DNA from: Hydra vulgaris | Lineage: Eukaryota > Cnidaria > Hydrozoa > Anthoathecata > Hydridae | Direction: 5' to 3' | NCBI RefSeq assembly: GCF_038396675.1 | Contig: NC_088921.1 | Location: forward strand, 6,699,501 to 6,763,500 | DNA length: 64,000 nt | In this document: one piece after another, positions 50,820 through 64,000 of the stretch | How positions within the stretch are numbered: position 1 is the first letter of the stretch | How the letters are laid out: the number at the start of each line of letters is the position of its first letter | The notes under the pieces: model-generated | Told to the model about the DNA's origin: nothing | Seen by the model: only the letters and a program-made list of their open reading frames with translations | Databases searched by the model: none | Made by a program: the position numbers and the translations under genes

Positions 50820-51252
50820 AAATGACCGGGCCAAGCATGTGACTATTGGAGTCATTACGAATTAAAGGAAGATAACCATCAACGTTATGATCACAAGATG
50901 AAACAGCTGAACTCAAATTAGTCTCACTAAGAGCAAGTATGTCTGGTGAATTTTGCAAGAGATAAGACTCAACAGAAGAAAAGTTACTTCGAAGACCACG
51001 AATATTAGTGAATGAGAATATTAGTTTTAGAGAACTTGGTGATGACGATGGTTTTTTGTGTTTTATAGTTTTTGGTACTTTATTCATTTTTAAATTTGTT
51101 AAAGAACTTGACTTGAAGCATTGACTGTACTCAGTACACTGTTTAATAGCCCAAGCAATTGCCTCATTTTTGATAAAAAACCCTAAGCTGTAACAAAGGG
51201 TTCCAAATGTGGCCTTGACAATGCACACCAAAAATATAAACAAATATACCAT
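50820..51252 (-). pseudogene. LINE family A ORF2 N-terminus and endonuclease start
   Basis: One clean minus-strand frame: hydrophobic lead, LKMNKVPKTIKHKKPSSSPS, then EEP start FSFTNIRGLRSNFSSVESYL, DILALSETNLSSAVSSCDHN with the metal-binding SETN, VDGYLPLIRNDSNSHMLG, and IYIRKHSPI at the palindrome. Which Met is the natural start is uncertain; MNKVP is the first that all copies share. Confidence 0.85.
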
Positions 51253-51830
51253 TTATGTTCAACATGCCACTGTTGATACTTCGATATTTTTTAGCTGGCA
51301 ATGGAATCAGTTTCTCTGAGACCTACCTCAGAGTTAGGGAAACCTGACTACCAGTTGGCCTCAGAAAACTGTGTTTTAGAGCTATGTCCTCATTAGGAGG
51401 TAATAGAATGAGTTGCCTAGTCATAAAAACGGAGACACAAGCAAAACCCATTCATTGAGTCAAGAAGATCTAGCATTCAACATCCTAAACTGGAAACAAT
51501 GTATTAAAATTACATCTGCGCCAGCCTAATAGATGAAGAAGGGGTACGAGGCTGGTTAACAGATAGAATCTGTTTACCCCTTAAGTCTTTGCCTAGTAAA
51601 CTTTGCCTACAAGATAGTAGTCGGATGCATTTAACATCTGCCCAAGATGAGTGTTTTTATCAAGACACCATCTCTTGCCTTAATTTAATCATGAGCCCCA
51701 AGGCATGAGTTGTTTTATGTCAGAGTTGGCTTCTCCTAGCCTTTGCCTAAAAAAGTGTATCCTACAAGGCAGTAGGACATAAGGCAGGTTGTACTGGGTT
51801 ACACGTTACCAGTAGCATTTTAGTTGAATT

Positions 51831-54535
51831 GTTCAACGATATTTTCTTTATGTGTTCCAAAATCCTGCACCAAAAAAAAACACTATGTTTATTAATTTAA
51901 GAAATATGTTGTACTTATCTTTCACTGATTACGATAAATAAATTAACAGTTTGGCTATTGTAAAGTGATTTTTTGTTGATCTTTGAAACTTTTTACTTCA
52001 TTTTAGTATCAAATGATGTTTTTATTTAAACACTGCTACTGGAGCCTTGGATCAAGCAAATCCAAATCTAAAATAGTTTTCTTAAAAGATTGGGTAAAGG
52101 ACTTTCGATCTTTTGTTGTAAACTAAACTAGACCCAAACAAATCAATGTAATTCAATAATATATATGCACATTTTTCTCTGGTTATTTTAGGTGATTGAA
52201 GATCTAGTGGTCACATCACCGCAGAAGGGCATTTAACTTAAAAGTTTGTGCTTGCTTCATATTGAAAAAAAGCCTAGAGTAGGCATCAAACTACAGATCT
52301 GTGTATTATCCAGCTCATTATCTCCCAGCGTTCATAAATTGTGACCATATAAAGTATAAACCTCCTCAGTTTGAGGGAGTTACAAATTTTATTTGCTCAT
52401 GATTTTTGAACACTTAGAGATTGTAAAACAATACTGAAATTTTATCAATGAATATAAATTTCGTTATGAATAGTAAAAAAATTATTTCATCAACTTCTTG
52501 CTCGCGCGTTTGGGGCAGGGGGATAAATATTTAGTGCTTATTTGTTCCCAGCCTCCATTCATTGCAACTTTTTTAAAGCATTATTTCTTGACATAAACAT
52601 ACAAATGCTTCGATTTTACTCCATGTTAGCTATCTCAAACACCATAAAATGCTGGATCCGTCATTATTACAGATCTTATTTTTCTTAATCAAATTTGCCT
52701 CAGACTTCAGCGTTTAAGCGCTGCAAATGTACAATAAATATTTATATACATATAATTTTTAGCTTAAGACAAATATCTCAAGAAAATATGTAAAAAAATA
52801 ATTTTTAAATGTAGTTTTAAGGTTCAGAGTCTGCAGTTAGGTTTCGGATCAAAATTCAAGTTGTTATATCTATTCAATAACAAGAAAGCGAGAAGAGTTG
52901 CTGTAGAAAAAAAGAGTCACCGTAGCAAGCTCTTTTAATCCACTCTTCTTTTTTAATGTTTTTTTAAAGAACTCTTTATTTGAAGTAGCTTCTGAAGCTT
53001 CCTTAAGCTTATCACACATTCTACATTATCTTGAATAAATTTTAAAACCAAAAAATATATTTCTTGTTTTGAGAAATAAGATTTTTAAACTATGCTTAAT
53101 AGATTTACGATTTTGCTGTGAGTTCTGATGAATTGTAAGCAACTTTAAAAGATTTTTAAAGTTTTGGAATTCATTGTGTCCAAAAATTCTACGGGAGTTT
53201 CATCCATAGGCATTTTTCAAACTATGACCTAGAATATCAAAAATTAACTAGTAGACTGGTGAAGTATACAACTCAAGACCTAGTGGCTGGTCTTTATCAT
53301 CAAAAACTGCTTTCACAAGGATTTCACCTCATCTTTCTGAACTTTTCAATTCATCCATAAACACTTCACACTATATTTGTCAATTCTAAACCCTTTCCCT
53401 CCTTTAAACAATCACATATACCCCTCTTCTAAACTGTGATAGCAATTTTTACGTCACAAATATTTTAAAAGATTTAAATGTACTTTGCAGCATTTTAAAA
53501 ATCTAACTTTATGAAAATAAAGCAATACGCATAAACGTAAGAAGTGTAAGTAAATCCTTCAACAAACCATTCACATAATTAAGTAATAATAAAGTTGTAA
53601 TACTAAAATAATTTTTTGAAGTTGCTCTTTGTCTGGCAGAAAAACTGTTATGGATTTGATAACTTTGATGAATATTATGAAAAATCACTGAGGAAGAGTG
53701 CCACTAGTTTTTAAAAATTTTCTTTGTTAATTATTTTTAAAAATTGTTTTTAACAATTTTTAACAAACGAGTTCAATACTTTTGCAATTCTTTTCTTATG
53801 TAACTCTTACTCTTAATTATAGATTAAAAAATTCATGATAATAATCGCATAATAATCGCTCGATAATGTAAGTGATGTAATGTAAGTAAAATATACAATA
53901 TCAAAAAAAATTTATTTTCCTTAGCCGGTTAACTCTGATAGATTTTTATATATTTTTAAATTGGTATAGAATTCGCAACATCTTGTGAAAGTGTCTAAAA
54001 CAAACCGCTTCCAAGCTCTTTTGGACAAACTCAAAACTTTTTAACTTATTTTATTCATTAGACTAACAGCTTTTATATAAAATAGCTAAAAGTTTAATTT
54101 AAAGTTTAAATAAGCAAGTATTTGGTAAAGTTGTTGCGCATTTAACATAAGTTAAAAATGAAATTCCCATATATATATTATATTTATGTTTTTATTTTCT
54201 CATTAATAACTATAATAATATATTATTAGTAAGAAAAATAAAATAATATGACAAATAAGTTTGTTTTTTTCAGCGCATTTTTAAAATGCACTATTTTTAA
54301 TATATGCAAAAAATTGCGGCAAAGATATCAACAAAAAAATATATGCGTGGTAATTTAAGGCATGTGACCGCACGCTACTCCTGAGAAGGCCTACTTATTT
54401 GAGAATCTCAATTATTTTTTTATTTTGATATAAAGTTATCTAATTATTGCTATAAATTTTTTTAATATTTATTGATTTCTTTTAAAAGAAATAATGGAGA
54501 AAAGAAAACCTTAGGGTTGTGAGTTTTTAACAAAA
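51831..54535. other. AT-rich stretch, nothing recognised
   Basis: About 2.7 kb with only short frames and no repeat family that I could match elsewhere in the window. The 5' end of the hAT element to the right may lie near 54340-54400 but no terminal repeat could be fixed. Confidence 0.5.
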
Positions 54536-55412
54536 ATGCCTACGAAAAGAGGAACAATTGAAATCAAATCAACCATCTTAGAAAAATTTCTATCAAAAAC
54601 TCATCATGATAAGAATGTCAAAGTAAGTCCAATAGTTCAAGATCTGGTTGATTCTGGAAATAAAAGCAAATCAACTGACTCTACTAATTCAATTGAAACT
54701 ATTCAAACAAATGAAAGATTGACTGAAACTGGTGCTACTTCTGAATGCTTTGACGATATTACCGATTGGAAGGAAAATTTAACCAATGATTTCATACAAG
54801 ATGCTGTTATAATAGGTCCTAACAGTATCAAAGACGATTCTAATAACTATCCAAGAATTTTTGATAATTTGAGTTTTTTAAATCATTTTTTTAACTGCAT
54901 CATGGATAATGGTGAAAAAAATCATAGAACGTGGTTAGTTTATTCAAAAAAAGCTAACAAAGTTTTTTGTTTTTGTTGTAAACTTTTTATTTTTTAAATC
55001 CTATTATGTTGGCTCATAATGGTGGTAATGATTGCTGCCATATTTCCATATAATTTTTAAAAGACACAAAAAAAGCCTTGATTATTTTGACTGCTACAGC
55101 AAGTGGATGGATTTAAAATATAGATTACAAAAAATCACTTTAATTGATAAAATTTTGGATAGAAACTTATTTAAAGTAGAACATTGGGACAATGTAATTA
55201 GAAGAATAATTTCCCTAACTATTATGATGGCAAAGCAAAATCTGCCATTCAGAGGCTCTTGTGAAAATGTCTATCAAGATAATATTAGAAATTTTCTTAA
55301 AATTTTAGAATTTTTTGCTGAATTTGATCCAGTTATGGAAAAATATTTGTTGAGAGCAAAAATAAAAACCAATTCTGTGCACTATTTGGCAAAAGTTATT
55401 CAGAATGAACTC

Positions 55413-55626
55413 ATTGACTTGCTTGGCATATCCATTAAATTTGAAATTTGCTCAAATGTCCAAAAGTCTGTGTATTTTTCAATTGTTGTTAATTTTACAC
55501 CAGACATCAGTCACCAGGAGCAAATGTCAATAATGGTTTGATAAGGTTGATGTAGAGGATAAGATTGAAATTCATATTAATTAAAGTTTTCTTGGATTTT
55601 ACTTAATTGAAGGTTCGACAGGACAT
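55413..55626 (+). repeat. 214-bp direct repeat, copy 1 (left of insert)
   Basis: hAT coding sequence from ATTGACTTGCTTGGCATATC to GGTTCGACAGGACAT; almost identical to 56765-56978 (differences seen: GTCTGTG/GTCGGTG and TGTAGAGG/TGTTGAGG). Confidence 0.93.
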
Positions 55627-56764
<1,138 letters not shown>

Positions 56765-56978
56765 ATTGACTTGCTTGGCATATCCATTAAATTTGAAATT
56801 TGCTCAAATGTCCAAAAGTCGGTGTATTTTTCAATTGTTGTTAATTTTACACCAGACATCAGTCACCAGGAGCAAATGTCAATAATGGTTTGATAAGGTT
56901 GATGTTGAGGATAAGATTGAAATTCATATTAATTAAAGTTTTCTTGGATTTTACTTAATTGAAGGTTCGACAGGACAT
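56765..56978 (+). repeat. 214-bp direct repeat, copy 2 (right of insert)
   Basis: Second copy of the hAT segment. The transposase reading continues from here (GACTTTTCAAATGAGATATT), so this is the copy contiguous with the downstream gene. Confidence 0.93.
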
Positions 56979-58313
56979 GACTTTTCAAATGAGATATTTG
57001 GCTCCCTGGTAAAAAATAGCTTGTCAGTGGAAAACTGTAATTTTCTTGCGGGCAGCACAACATTACAATTTTAAAATCTTTCTTTTTACTCATTTAAAAA
57101 ACTTTACAATAATTTTGCGTTCAATTTATACATTACAAATCACCTCAAATATGCTCATAAAAAAACCACTTATACTATATATATATTTTCTTAAGGAAAC
57201 TACGTCAGTCAAAACCTCCGTACATAATTTCTCCCACGCAATTCAATTACAAAAACATAAGAGGTCAGACCTATGACAATTGTGCAAATGCGTAAGAAAT
57301 GGTGAGCAAGCTTTTATTCTTAAAAAAAGCAGCTGAGCGGTTTATATTTCATGCTGCAGTCACACATTAAATCTGGTAGTTGTTGATTCTAAGAGATGTT
57401 CACCTAATATTTCTATGTTTTCTAATATAATTGATCAAGTTTACTTTTTTTTTCTGCTTTAACAATATGATGGTTAATTTTGCAATCAAAGTGTCAATCT
57501 TTAACAGTTAAACCATTAAGTGAGACAAGATAGGAAAGCCACATCAGCGCTATAAATACTCTTCAATTTGAAATGCCAAAAATTTATGAAGCACTGCAAG
57601 ATGCAGCCGAGACTAGTAATGAAACAGTTGCAAAAACCACAGCAGCATATGTTGAAAAGCAGTCCAAAAAAACTTTGAAAAACAGTCCAAAAGAAAAGTA
57701 TAAGCAAAATGTTTTATAAATAGAATATTGAATTCTATTGAACTATTGCAATAGAAGATATATTTTATGCTGCAATTGCACCTTTTAGCTTTTTATTTGA
57801 TATTAAAAAGCTCTCAACAGTTAAGAAAGATGATTTCAAATTTCATTGCATCGCATTGGAAAAAAAAAAAAAAGGAATCTAAAAATGGAAAAAATGATTT
57901 TTCTGGCAAGGAACTAAGCTTTGAATTAACGTCTCTTTCTTTTCATTTTACTAAAAATATGTATCCTGAAAATTCTATAAAATATTTGTACACAAACGAT
58001 TTGAATGAAATCCACGCAAAAGAATCTATTGCATTAAGAATTCTTCTCACATTACCAATAATAGTAGCTAGCGCTACCAAAAGTTATTTAAGATCAACAA
58101 TGGGTTAGGACAGGTTGAACAATCTTGCAATTTCCATTGAAAATAAACTTGTTGCTGATTTAAATATTGTAGATATCTGGTTGAAATTTTCGAAAATGGA
58201 AGCTCCAAAAGTACTAATTTCGAAATAATTTATTTTATCGAAAAGTTTGTATTAAAGTAAGTTAAAAATATAAACTTTGATTTATTAACTTTGATTAAGG
58301 CTCATAATTTTGA

Positions 58314-58940
58314 AAAAAACTAGTGGAATAAGAGTTTTTGGAGCACTTAGGAACAGTCACAGAAAAGATGAGACTTAATTGAATGACGATTAACGTGAGA
58401 ATGAATTTTAGTAGATGGCACTAGAGACGCAAGCTTTTTAATATATGGTTTCTATGAGAGTAAAGACGTACAATAAAGAAGAATCCAAGATGATGTAAAG
58501 TAGAGGACTTCGTAAGAGTGTTGTAAAATGATGACTTGGTAAGAGTGTTATCAGAGGGTTGGGTAAGGTGTTGTCATTCATCAGTATCAGAATATCCTCA
58601 ATATTGCAATAAAAATTTGCAGAAAAAAATGAATGTTTTTAAGTGAGTTGTTTTTATAAAAAAGATGAATATTTCATTCATTGCGTTTAGAAATAGAAGG
58701 TTCACAAGTACAAATGAAACCTTCCATTCCTACCTGAATCCAAAAGAATGTTGAGGAGGCATATTTTTCATTATTAAGATGAAAAACATCTGCTGAAGTA
58801 CCATTACAGTACGTTAGAGTCACATAGTTGACTTAATGAATTGGAGATTGAAAAACACAAAAACAGTGACAACAGTGTTAGTTGTACTAGAGTTAAGCTA
58901 TTCAGTGTGAGGAGCATTAATTTCATCATGATAATTTATC
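58314..58940 (-). mobile_element. LINE family A, copy 6 (scrambled remnant)
   Basis: 58320-58480 matches the ORF2 C-terminal region at 21225-21345 and 21640-21665 (GGAGCACTTAGGAACAGTCA is shared). 58690-58935 matches the linker/endonuclease region at about 18500-18920 (CCTACCTGAATCCA, GGAGCATTAA). The intervening RT is deleted. Minus-strand orientation, like all other copies. Confidence 0.65.
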
Positions 58941-59523
58941 TATAACCATGTTACTTAATCAGGATTTTTTTTTTTATTAATATAATTGATTGATGTTTTC
59001 TAGTAATATATTTCTATTGACTTATATTATTTATGTTATATGAATATATAATTCTGTGAGTTAATACAGAGCACAATATTTTTACTTTATGTTTTTTCTT
59101 AAGATTAATATTATTTGTTGTTATGATAGTAATGATTGCATAACTTTTTATTTATATTATATTACTCAAAATAATTTTATTTTGACTAACAACATTATAA
59201 AAAAAAACCTGAAAAATTTAGCTTGATTGACCTACCTGTTCGAAAGTTATGATTGAATCATATCTTTTGAACAGGTCGAAATTTGAGTTTCTGGAAGATA
59301 CAGTAGATTTTAATGATTTTTGATATTAGATTGTAGTAAAAAAATTATCACTTGAAATGGATTATTTGGGTCAAAAATCACAATACAAATTTTCGAGTGA
59401 CCTTTTTTACTAATTTGACCAAAGTTTACAAAAAAAAAATCCTCAAGTAAATAACTTTAGAATCATTTTATATCAAATCACCTAATGGCTCTGAGGTGGT
59501 ACCTCAGGGTACCACCTCAGATT
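58941..59523. other. AT-rich spacer with hairpins
   Basis: Hairpin ACCTGTTCGAAAG / CTTTTGAACAGGT at 59234-59276 lies in a segment (from about 59205) that distantly resembles the start of element B (AGTTCAGCTTGATTGGCCAG versus ATTTAGCTTGATTGACCTAC). A perfect palindrome follows at 59491-59520. Confidence 0.55.
59491..59520. repeat. 30-bp perfect palindrome next to element B copy 2
   Basis: 13-bp arms CTGAGGTGGTACC / GGTACCACCTCAG around TCAG; ends 3 bp before the homology with copy 1 begins. Confidence 0.95.
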
Positions 59524-60120
59524 TACTTCAAACTTTGCCTATCCACAGATTTTATGAAAAAAACAAAATCTCAAAAAGTTCAGCTTGATTGGCCAGTATG
59601 TTTAAACGTTAAAATTGGATAAATATTGACCGAAATTGAAGCCTTTTTTTTGCTGGTTGACAAGAAACTTTTAAAACAAATTTAAACCGACATCTGTTTT
59701 TTATTTATTTTTTACTTAAAATTTATATGGCTGTCACAGTGGCCCTCAACAAAATCAAAATCAATAAAAATGTCAACGGAAACTGTTATAAACTGAACAA
59801 GATATCATTTAATTAAACCTGACATTTTCTGTCTAATTTTCTCAGACCACATTTCCCAAACCTATTCATAGTTCAAAGGTTCGGAAGCTATATCTAAATT
59901 ACAGTTTATATCACAAATATGCACTTCCTCGTGTGTATCTAATCATCGGAATATTCGCAACTTAACATTATAATAGCACTATGATAAATTTCTTATTTTT
60001 GGTGACAGAAGAAATATAAAACTTGCAATGAGTGGAATGGCTGTTCATGATAAAATGTACGGAGTCCTGTAAAGTAGAAAAACAATCTTGAACTTGAAGA
60101 TATATTATATCTTATATATA

Positions 60121-60218
<98 letters not shown>

Positions 60219-60674
60219 CTATATTTAAATTCAAATTGAAAGAATTTTGATTTAATTTTTTATGGGGCGATTTCGCCAATGTAAAAAGAGTTGAATATTT
60301 ATGTTACTTAATAAAATTATTTATTTAAAATTAATTCATAAAAAAATCATTTTAATCATTCAAATATACAAAATATTCTGTATAAAATCTTATTTATTCC
60401 ATGTGTTTTGCCTGATTTTTTAACCTAGTAATGGACATTTACTTATTTGTAGAATCTCACAAATGTCATGAGGGAACGGCAATTTTTTGTTATTTAAATG
60501 TTATTATAAATACGCTAACTTTGTTTCGTTTAATGTAGAAATGTCATACAACAGTTAAAAAAATGTTTTGTACAATTAAGTTGATGATTTGCTTTTTTTA
60601 TAGCCACTATTGTTTTGCGTAATTTTTTTGTTTTGTTTAAAAGAGTAGTACGCTAGAGAATGTTTTTGTATTAA
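59524..60674. mobile_element. element B, copy 2
   Basis: Near-identical to 55627-56767 over its whole length; only the microsatellite (here (GT)n at 60124-60215 preceded by TATTATATCTTATATATATTT) and a few bases differ. No direct duplication of flanking sequence was found around this copy. Confidence 0.85.
60124..60215. repeat. (GT)n microsatellite inside element B copy 2
   Basis: About 46 units. Confidence 0.97.
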
Positions 60675-62711
60675 AACCAAATTGTTGCATAACTGTTATA
60701 CATTTCCACAACTAAAACCAATGAACTTAAGGACTAAAAAATTCAAGTTTTCACTGAACATTTTTATATTTTTTCTTTTTGAAAGTAATAAAGAGCTTAA
60801 AGACTAATAAATAACTTATTAATAATGATCAACTTACATTAAATAATACATCAAAATAATTTTTGACACACTTATTTAATATTAATTGGATGTATTTTTT
60901 GTATTCGTCTTTTTTTTCATACGTCCGTAATGGTCACTAAACACCCAATTACAGATAAAAATTCTGAACATCAGAAAAGCAATAATTAAAATAGTGTTTT
61001 ATGTTGTTTCATTCGTCTTGCCGATTTAATTTAGGTAAATATTTTTTCGATATTTGTTATATGTAAGTTATTTTTTTAATCACTATTTGTTTGTTAATAG
61101 GTATTAATAAAGTAATTTATAATAATTAACAAATTTTTTTCTGTTATTACATAATTTTATCTATCTTCTAGTGACTTTTAAATTACAATAATGACGTAAT
61201 GAATGTTTTTATTGTTTTTAAATTATTTTATTGAAACAAAAAATCTTTAAAGTGATTACTTTATGTTATCCAATGAAAATGTCTAAATTATTAATTAACA
61301 TATTTTCAAGCTTTAAACTTGATTTATAGTCATTTTATAAAATCAAATGCGATCAAAAAATTTCATCTTGAAAAGCCACATTCTTTTTTTAACGGTTGCG
61401 GTAGTTACAATTAACTACGATTTCTATTAGCAATACGGTTGTTTCGAATTTCATTTGTTTTCTTCGAATTTGTCAAAGGATTTTTTCTAGTTCTATGATC
61501 GAGTTTTTAAATATATAAAATCTCATATTGTTACCATTGTTTTTAATTAACACGGGTAACGAACTTCATAAACTTTTCAAGTCGTAAGTATACTTCAATA
61601 TAAATTTATTATTTTTTTTTATTTAAAAGTTTGTCTTGAAAGTAAATTTAAATTGTTTCAAAACAATAACTTACAACGATTATACGGAGTTGTTGATAAC
61701 AAGCTTGTGTTTGTTTTTTTTATTAAGTAAATTATATTATAAAAATACAAAAACAAAAAGCAAAAAAAAATAAGCATTGGAATTTCATAAATAATTGTAG
61801 TAGTTTGATTTATACTTCAGCTTATTTTTTTAAATATATCAAAATAAAGCATGTCATACTGATTTTTCAACATAACTGAGATGTTAATCGATTGTATATT
61901 CAACAGACTTCACTTTTTTTGTTGTAAATTTCTATATCTAAGAGTTCATCTAAATAATACATTGACATTCTAGAAAGTAAATTGAAACTTTTTTTAGCTT
62001 ACAACAGTTTTTATAAAACGCTGATAACCTTTTTAACTTTGGCATCTCTAAAAATAGAGATATATTAAATATTTTAAATTCATAAAAATATACTTAAAAT
62101 TCATATAATAATGATTGATTAAATTATCGATTTTTATCTTATTTTTGTTCGTTGCTTTTTTCTTTACAAAAGCATTTATATATTTTTGTAGCAAGGTCTA
62201 TAGTTACACGTCGTTTTTTGTGTGTGTGTAAAAAACCAAGGAAACGGGCTAGTACAAGAAAGATTTCATCATAAGAGTACCATTTTTTAAATCTTTTAAG
62301 AAAATTTAGTATTGGGCTAGATTAAAAATTTCTCAAGTTTGTTAGTATGATATACGTATTTTATTCGCAATTGAATCGCGTAAATTTCATTGCGCGTGCA
62401 AATTTAAACTCTTTAACTTGTTAAATCCCATTTAAACTTTTTTTCTCCATAAATAATGCTTTTTAATTTTCTGTTATGTTGTTAGGATAGGTAGGTGAAA
62501 AATTAGGAAATATTACTTAAACTCTTAATTAAAAAAAGTTTCTTTTTGAAAAGTAACCTAGCACTATAAGTTTCTTAAGGTTTTGGAGCTTCTCGTACTA
62601 GTTTTTTATAAACAAGTTTATTATTCAAAAAAAAAACGTGCACCAGATGTCCAGTTTGTACATTGAAAATTTTGATTTTCTAAACAATAAGACCGTTAGG
62701 ACTTCTTCGAA
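60675..62711. other. AT-rich stretch, nothing recognised
   Basis: About 2 kb without coding frames, repeats or RNA genes that I could support. Confidence 0.5.
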
Positions 62712-62886
62712 GGGGTCATTATAAATTACGTCATGCTATTTTTGACCGCTTTTGACCATCGCTCCATCCCCTCCTCCCTCATCACAAGATTGTAAGTCTT
62801 TAGTAACAAATCCTGTACAAGTCCTCATAAAACCACCAATTCTTTCCCCTCCTTCCTAGAGCGTGACGTAGTTTATGAAGGACCCC
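62712..62886. mobile_element. MITE with ATAAATTACGTCA ends
   Basis: The left end GGGGTCATTATAAATTACGT and the right end ACGTAGTTTATGAAGGACCCC (last 20 bases) are imperfect inverted repeats. C-rich centre (CCATCCCCTCCTCCC) and CACAAGATTGTAAGTCTTTA. The family is widespread in invertebrates from general knowledge; here it is present whole at this site and at 41633, and as halves at 4676 and 16553. Confidence 0.75.
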
Positions 62887-63879
62887 AAAGGAACATAAAA
62901 AAAAGGTTTTGCACTCTGCGCTTCTACGTATAAACAAGACACCATAGCATTGCAGCTCTGCTTTAACGATAAAACTGTTGTTTATTATTGCAGCTGTATC
63001 AAAAATATATTATATCATGTTTTTGTTATAAAATTTAATGCAATTTTTAAATAATATAAATAGTTCTTTAAAGAGCTTTTTTTTAAAAAAAAAAGATTTC
63101 AGTCAACGCCGAATTCGAATAAACAAAAATCTAAACATTTATTTAAACTCTCACTCTTTGAGTATTTAATGGTTTTTCACATAATTTATATTTCAAATAT
63201 ATCGACGAAGGAGATTTACAATATTAAGTTCTTTATTTGAAATTCGATTTCAAATATTCATTTCACTTCAAATCAACGTTTAAATGAAACGCGTTTTGTT
63301 TGTTGACTTGTTACATCACTTGGTTATATTTAAATCACTTTTTTAATTTGCTTTTATTAGTAATATGAATGTAAGGAAGTATTTTTTTTTTTTAATATTA
63401 ATGATGAACTTTTTTTACATTATTTTAAATATGTTATATTTATGGTAAAACGAAGTTTAAAAAATGTGATAAAAATTATGTTTAAATTGATAAAATTAAA
63501 ATATTTTTTACAATTTTAGTAAAAAAATTGTTTAATTAAAAGTTTCTTTTTTTTTCTTTTTATATATAATTTTATTATTTAAACGTATATAATTTAATAT
63601 TAATGTAAATTATGTAATATATAATGTATTTAATTATAATATTTTTTATTGATTTTTTATTCTTTTATAACTTTTTATACGTAATATGTAAATATATTAT
63701 ATATATAAATATTATAATTTATTATAAAATTATGTTATAAATTTTATATTTATAAATATATGTATCATTATGTTGATTATATTTCCTTATATATATTATT
63801 CATATGTTATTAATTCCGATTATTGTTTAAATTTTTATTGATTTGTTTATTTTTATTAAATTATTGCTTTTTTCTTTAG
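62887..63879. other. AT-rich, presumed intron or 5' flank of the exon at the window end
   Basis: Ends in the acceptor GCTTTTTTCTTTAG, a good polypyrimidine tract plus AG. No other signal recognised. Confidence 0.5.
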
Positions 63880-64000
63880 ATCGTCTATTTAGAAATTATT
63901 ACGTTGATTTATTCATTGAATGTTTTTATGAAAGTCAATCATCATTTACTGATGAAATAAAATTATTCGTCGATGAACGAGAGTGGAATATTTCGATTGA
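63880..64000 (+). CDS. start of a host-gene exon, runs off the window
   Basis: After the acceptor TTCTTTAG (63879), the frame taking one base from the previous exon stays open for 40 codons with balanced composition: RLFRNYYVDLFIECFYESQ, SSFTDEIKLFVDEREWNISI. The acceptor phase (1) is the same as that of the NACHT exon and compatible with its donor. YVDLFIE is reminiscent of FVDLCIV in the NACHT exon, but the similarity is too short to name a family. It could be a further NLR-type exon or an unrelated gene. Confidence 0.5.

Larger units (their letters stand above)
49805..51830 (-). mobile_element. LINE family A, copy 5 (leader, endonuclease, linker)
   Basis: Minus strand: leader 51830-51260, ORF2 N-terminus and endonuclease start 51252-50820, a 47-bp palindrome at a deletion (50773-50819), endonuclease C-terminal half 50770-50390, linker and GPDxI-type region 50432-49827. 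RT proper is absent. Confidence 0.88.

Noticed and set aside
57046-57276. Independent 76-codon gene inside the hAT region
   Set aside because: It lies within the broken transposase, and other frames there give transposase-like residues (RGQTYDNCANM); likely part of the decayed gene or a small insertion.

Overview
The window is AT-rich (roughly three quarters A+T by eye) eukaryotic DNA with long (TA)n arrays, intron-type splice signals and a very high load of decayed transposable elements. The mix (CR1/Jockey-type LINEs, Tc1/mariner, several hAT types, an LTR retrotransposon, ATAAATTACGTCA-type MITEs, and a NACHT domain of the metazoan NLR type) fits an invertebrate, most likely a cnidarian such as Hydra. 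The organism assignment is inference. No tRNA, rRNA, CRISPR array or bacterial operon is visible.

Layout. 1-2131: 3' end of an LTR-retrotransposon pol (RT, RNase H, DD35E integrase). It is interrupted by a complete Tc1/mariner-type element (2132-3571) with an open transposase frame and iterated 22-bp repeats in its ends. 5850-7912: decayed LINE, minus strand. 7916-9240: pseudogene of a transposon-linked family. 10161-11427: mariner (DD34D) with both ends and one frameshift. 11.4-14.9 kb: AT-rich with (TA)n arrays. 14.9-25.9 kb: three minus-strand copies of one LINE family ('family A'). The third is split by a hAT element (21695-23927) and by a (TA)n array. 26-31.9 kb: mostly non-coding, with two minisatellites, an unrecognised coding remnant and a 765-bp foldback element. 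31.9-42.9 kb: LINE fragments, a Tc1-like remnant, family A copy 4 and MITEs. 43170-44522: the one convincing host coding exon, a complete NACHT module with symmetric phase-1 splice sites. 45.5-51.8 kb: Tc1-like and other transposon remnants, a plus-strand LINE and family A copy 5. 54.5-58.2 kb: a ZMYM1-type hAT transposase gene, broken by a 1.1-kb insert that is flanked by a 214-bp direct duplication. A near-identical second copy of the insert lies at 59.5-60.7 kb. 63880-64000: the start of another phase-1 host exon running off the window.

The genes here do not form a pathway. The NACHT exon belongs to an innate-immune NLR-type gene whose other exons are not identified; the rest are selfish elements at different stages of decay. 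The most noteworthy patterns are (1) the symmetric NACHT exon behind a 240-bp (GAT)n tract; (2) repeated snap-back palindromes or (TA)n arrays at breakpoints in the LINE endonuclease region; (3) the 214-bp duplication flanking the unknown 1.1-kb element; and (4) the Tc1-like element with an uninterrupted frame. I did not find a convincing new multi-gene biological system.
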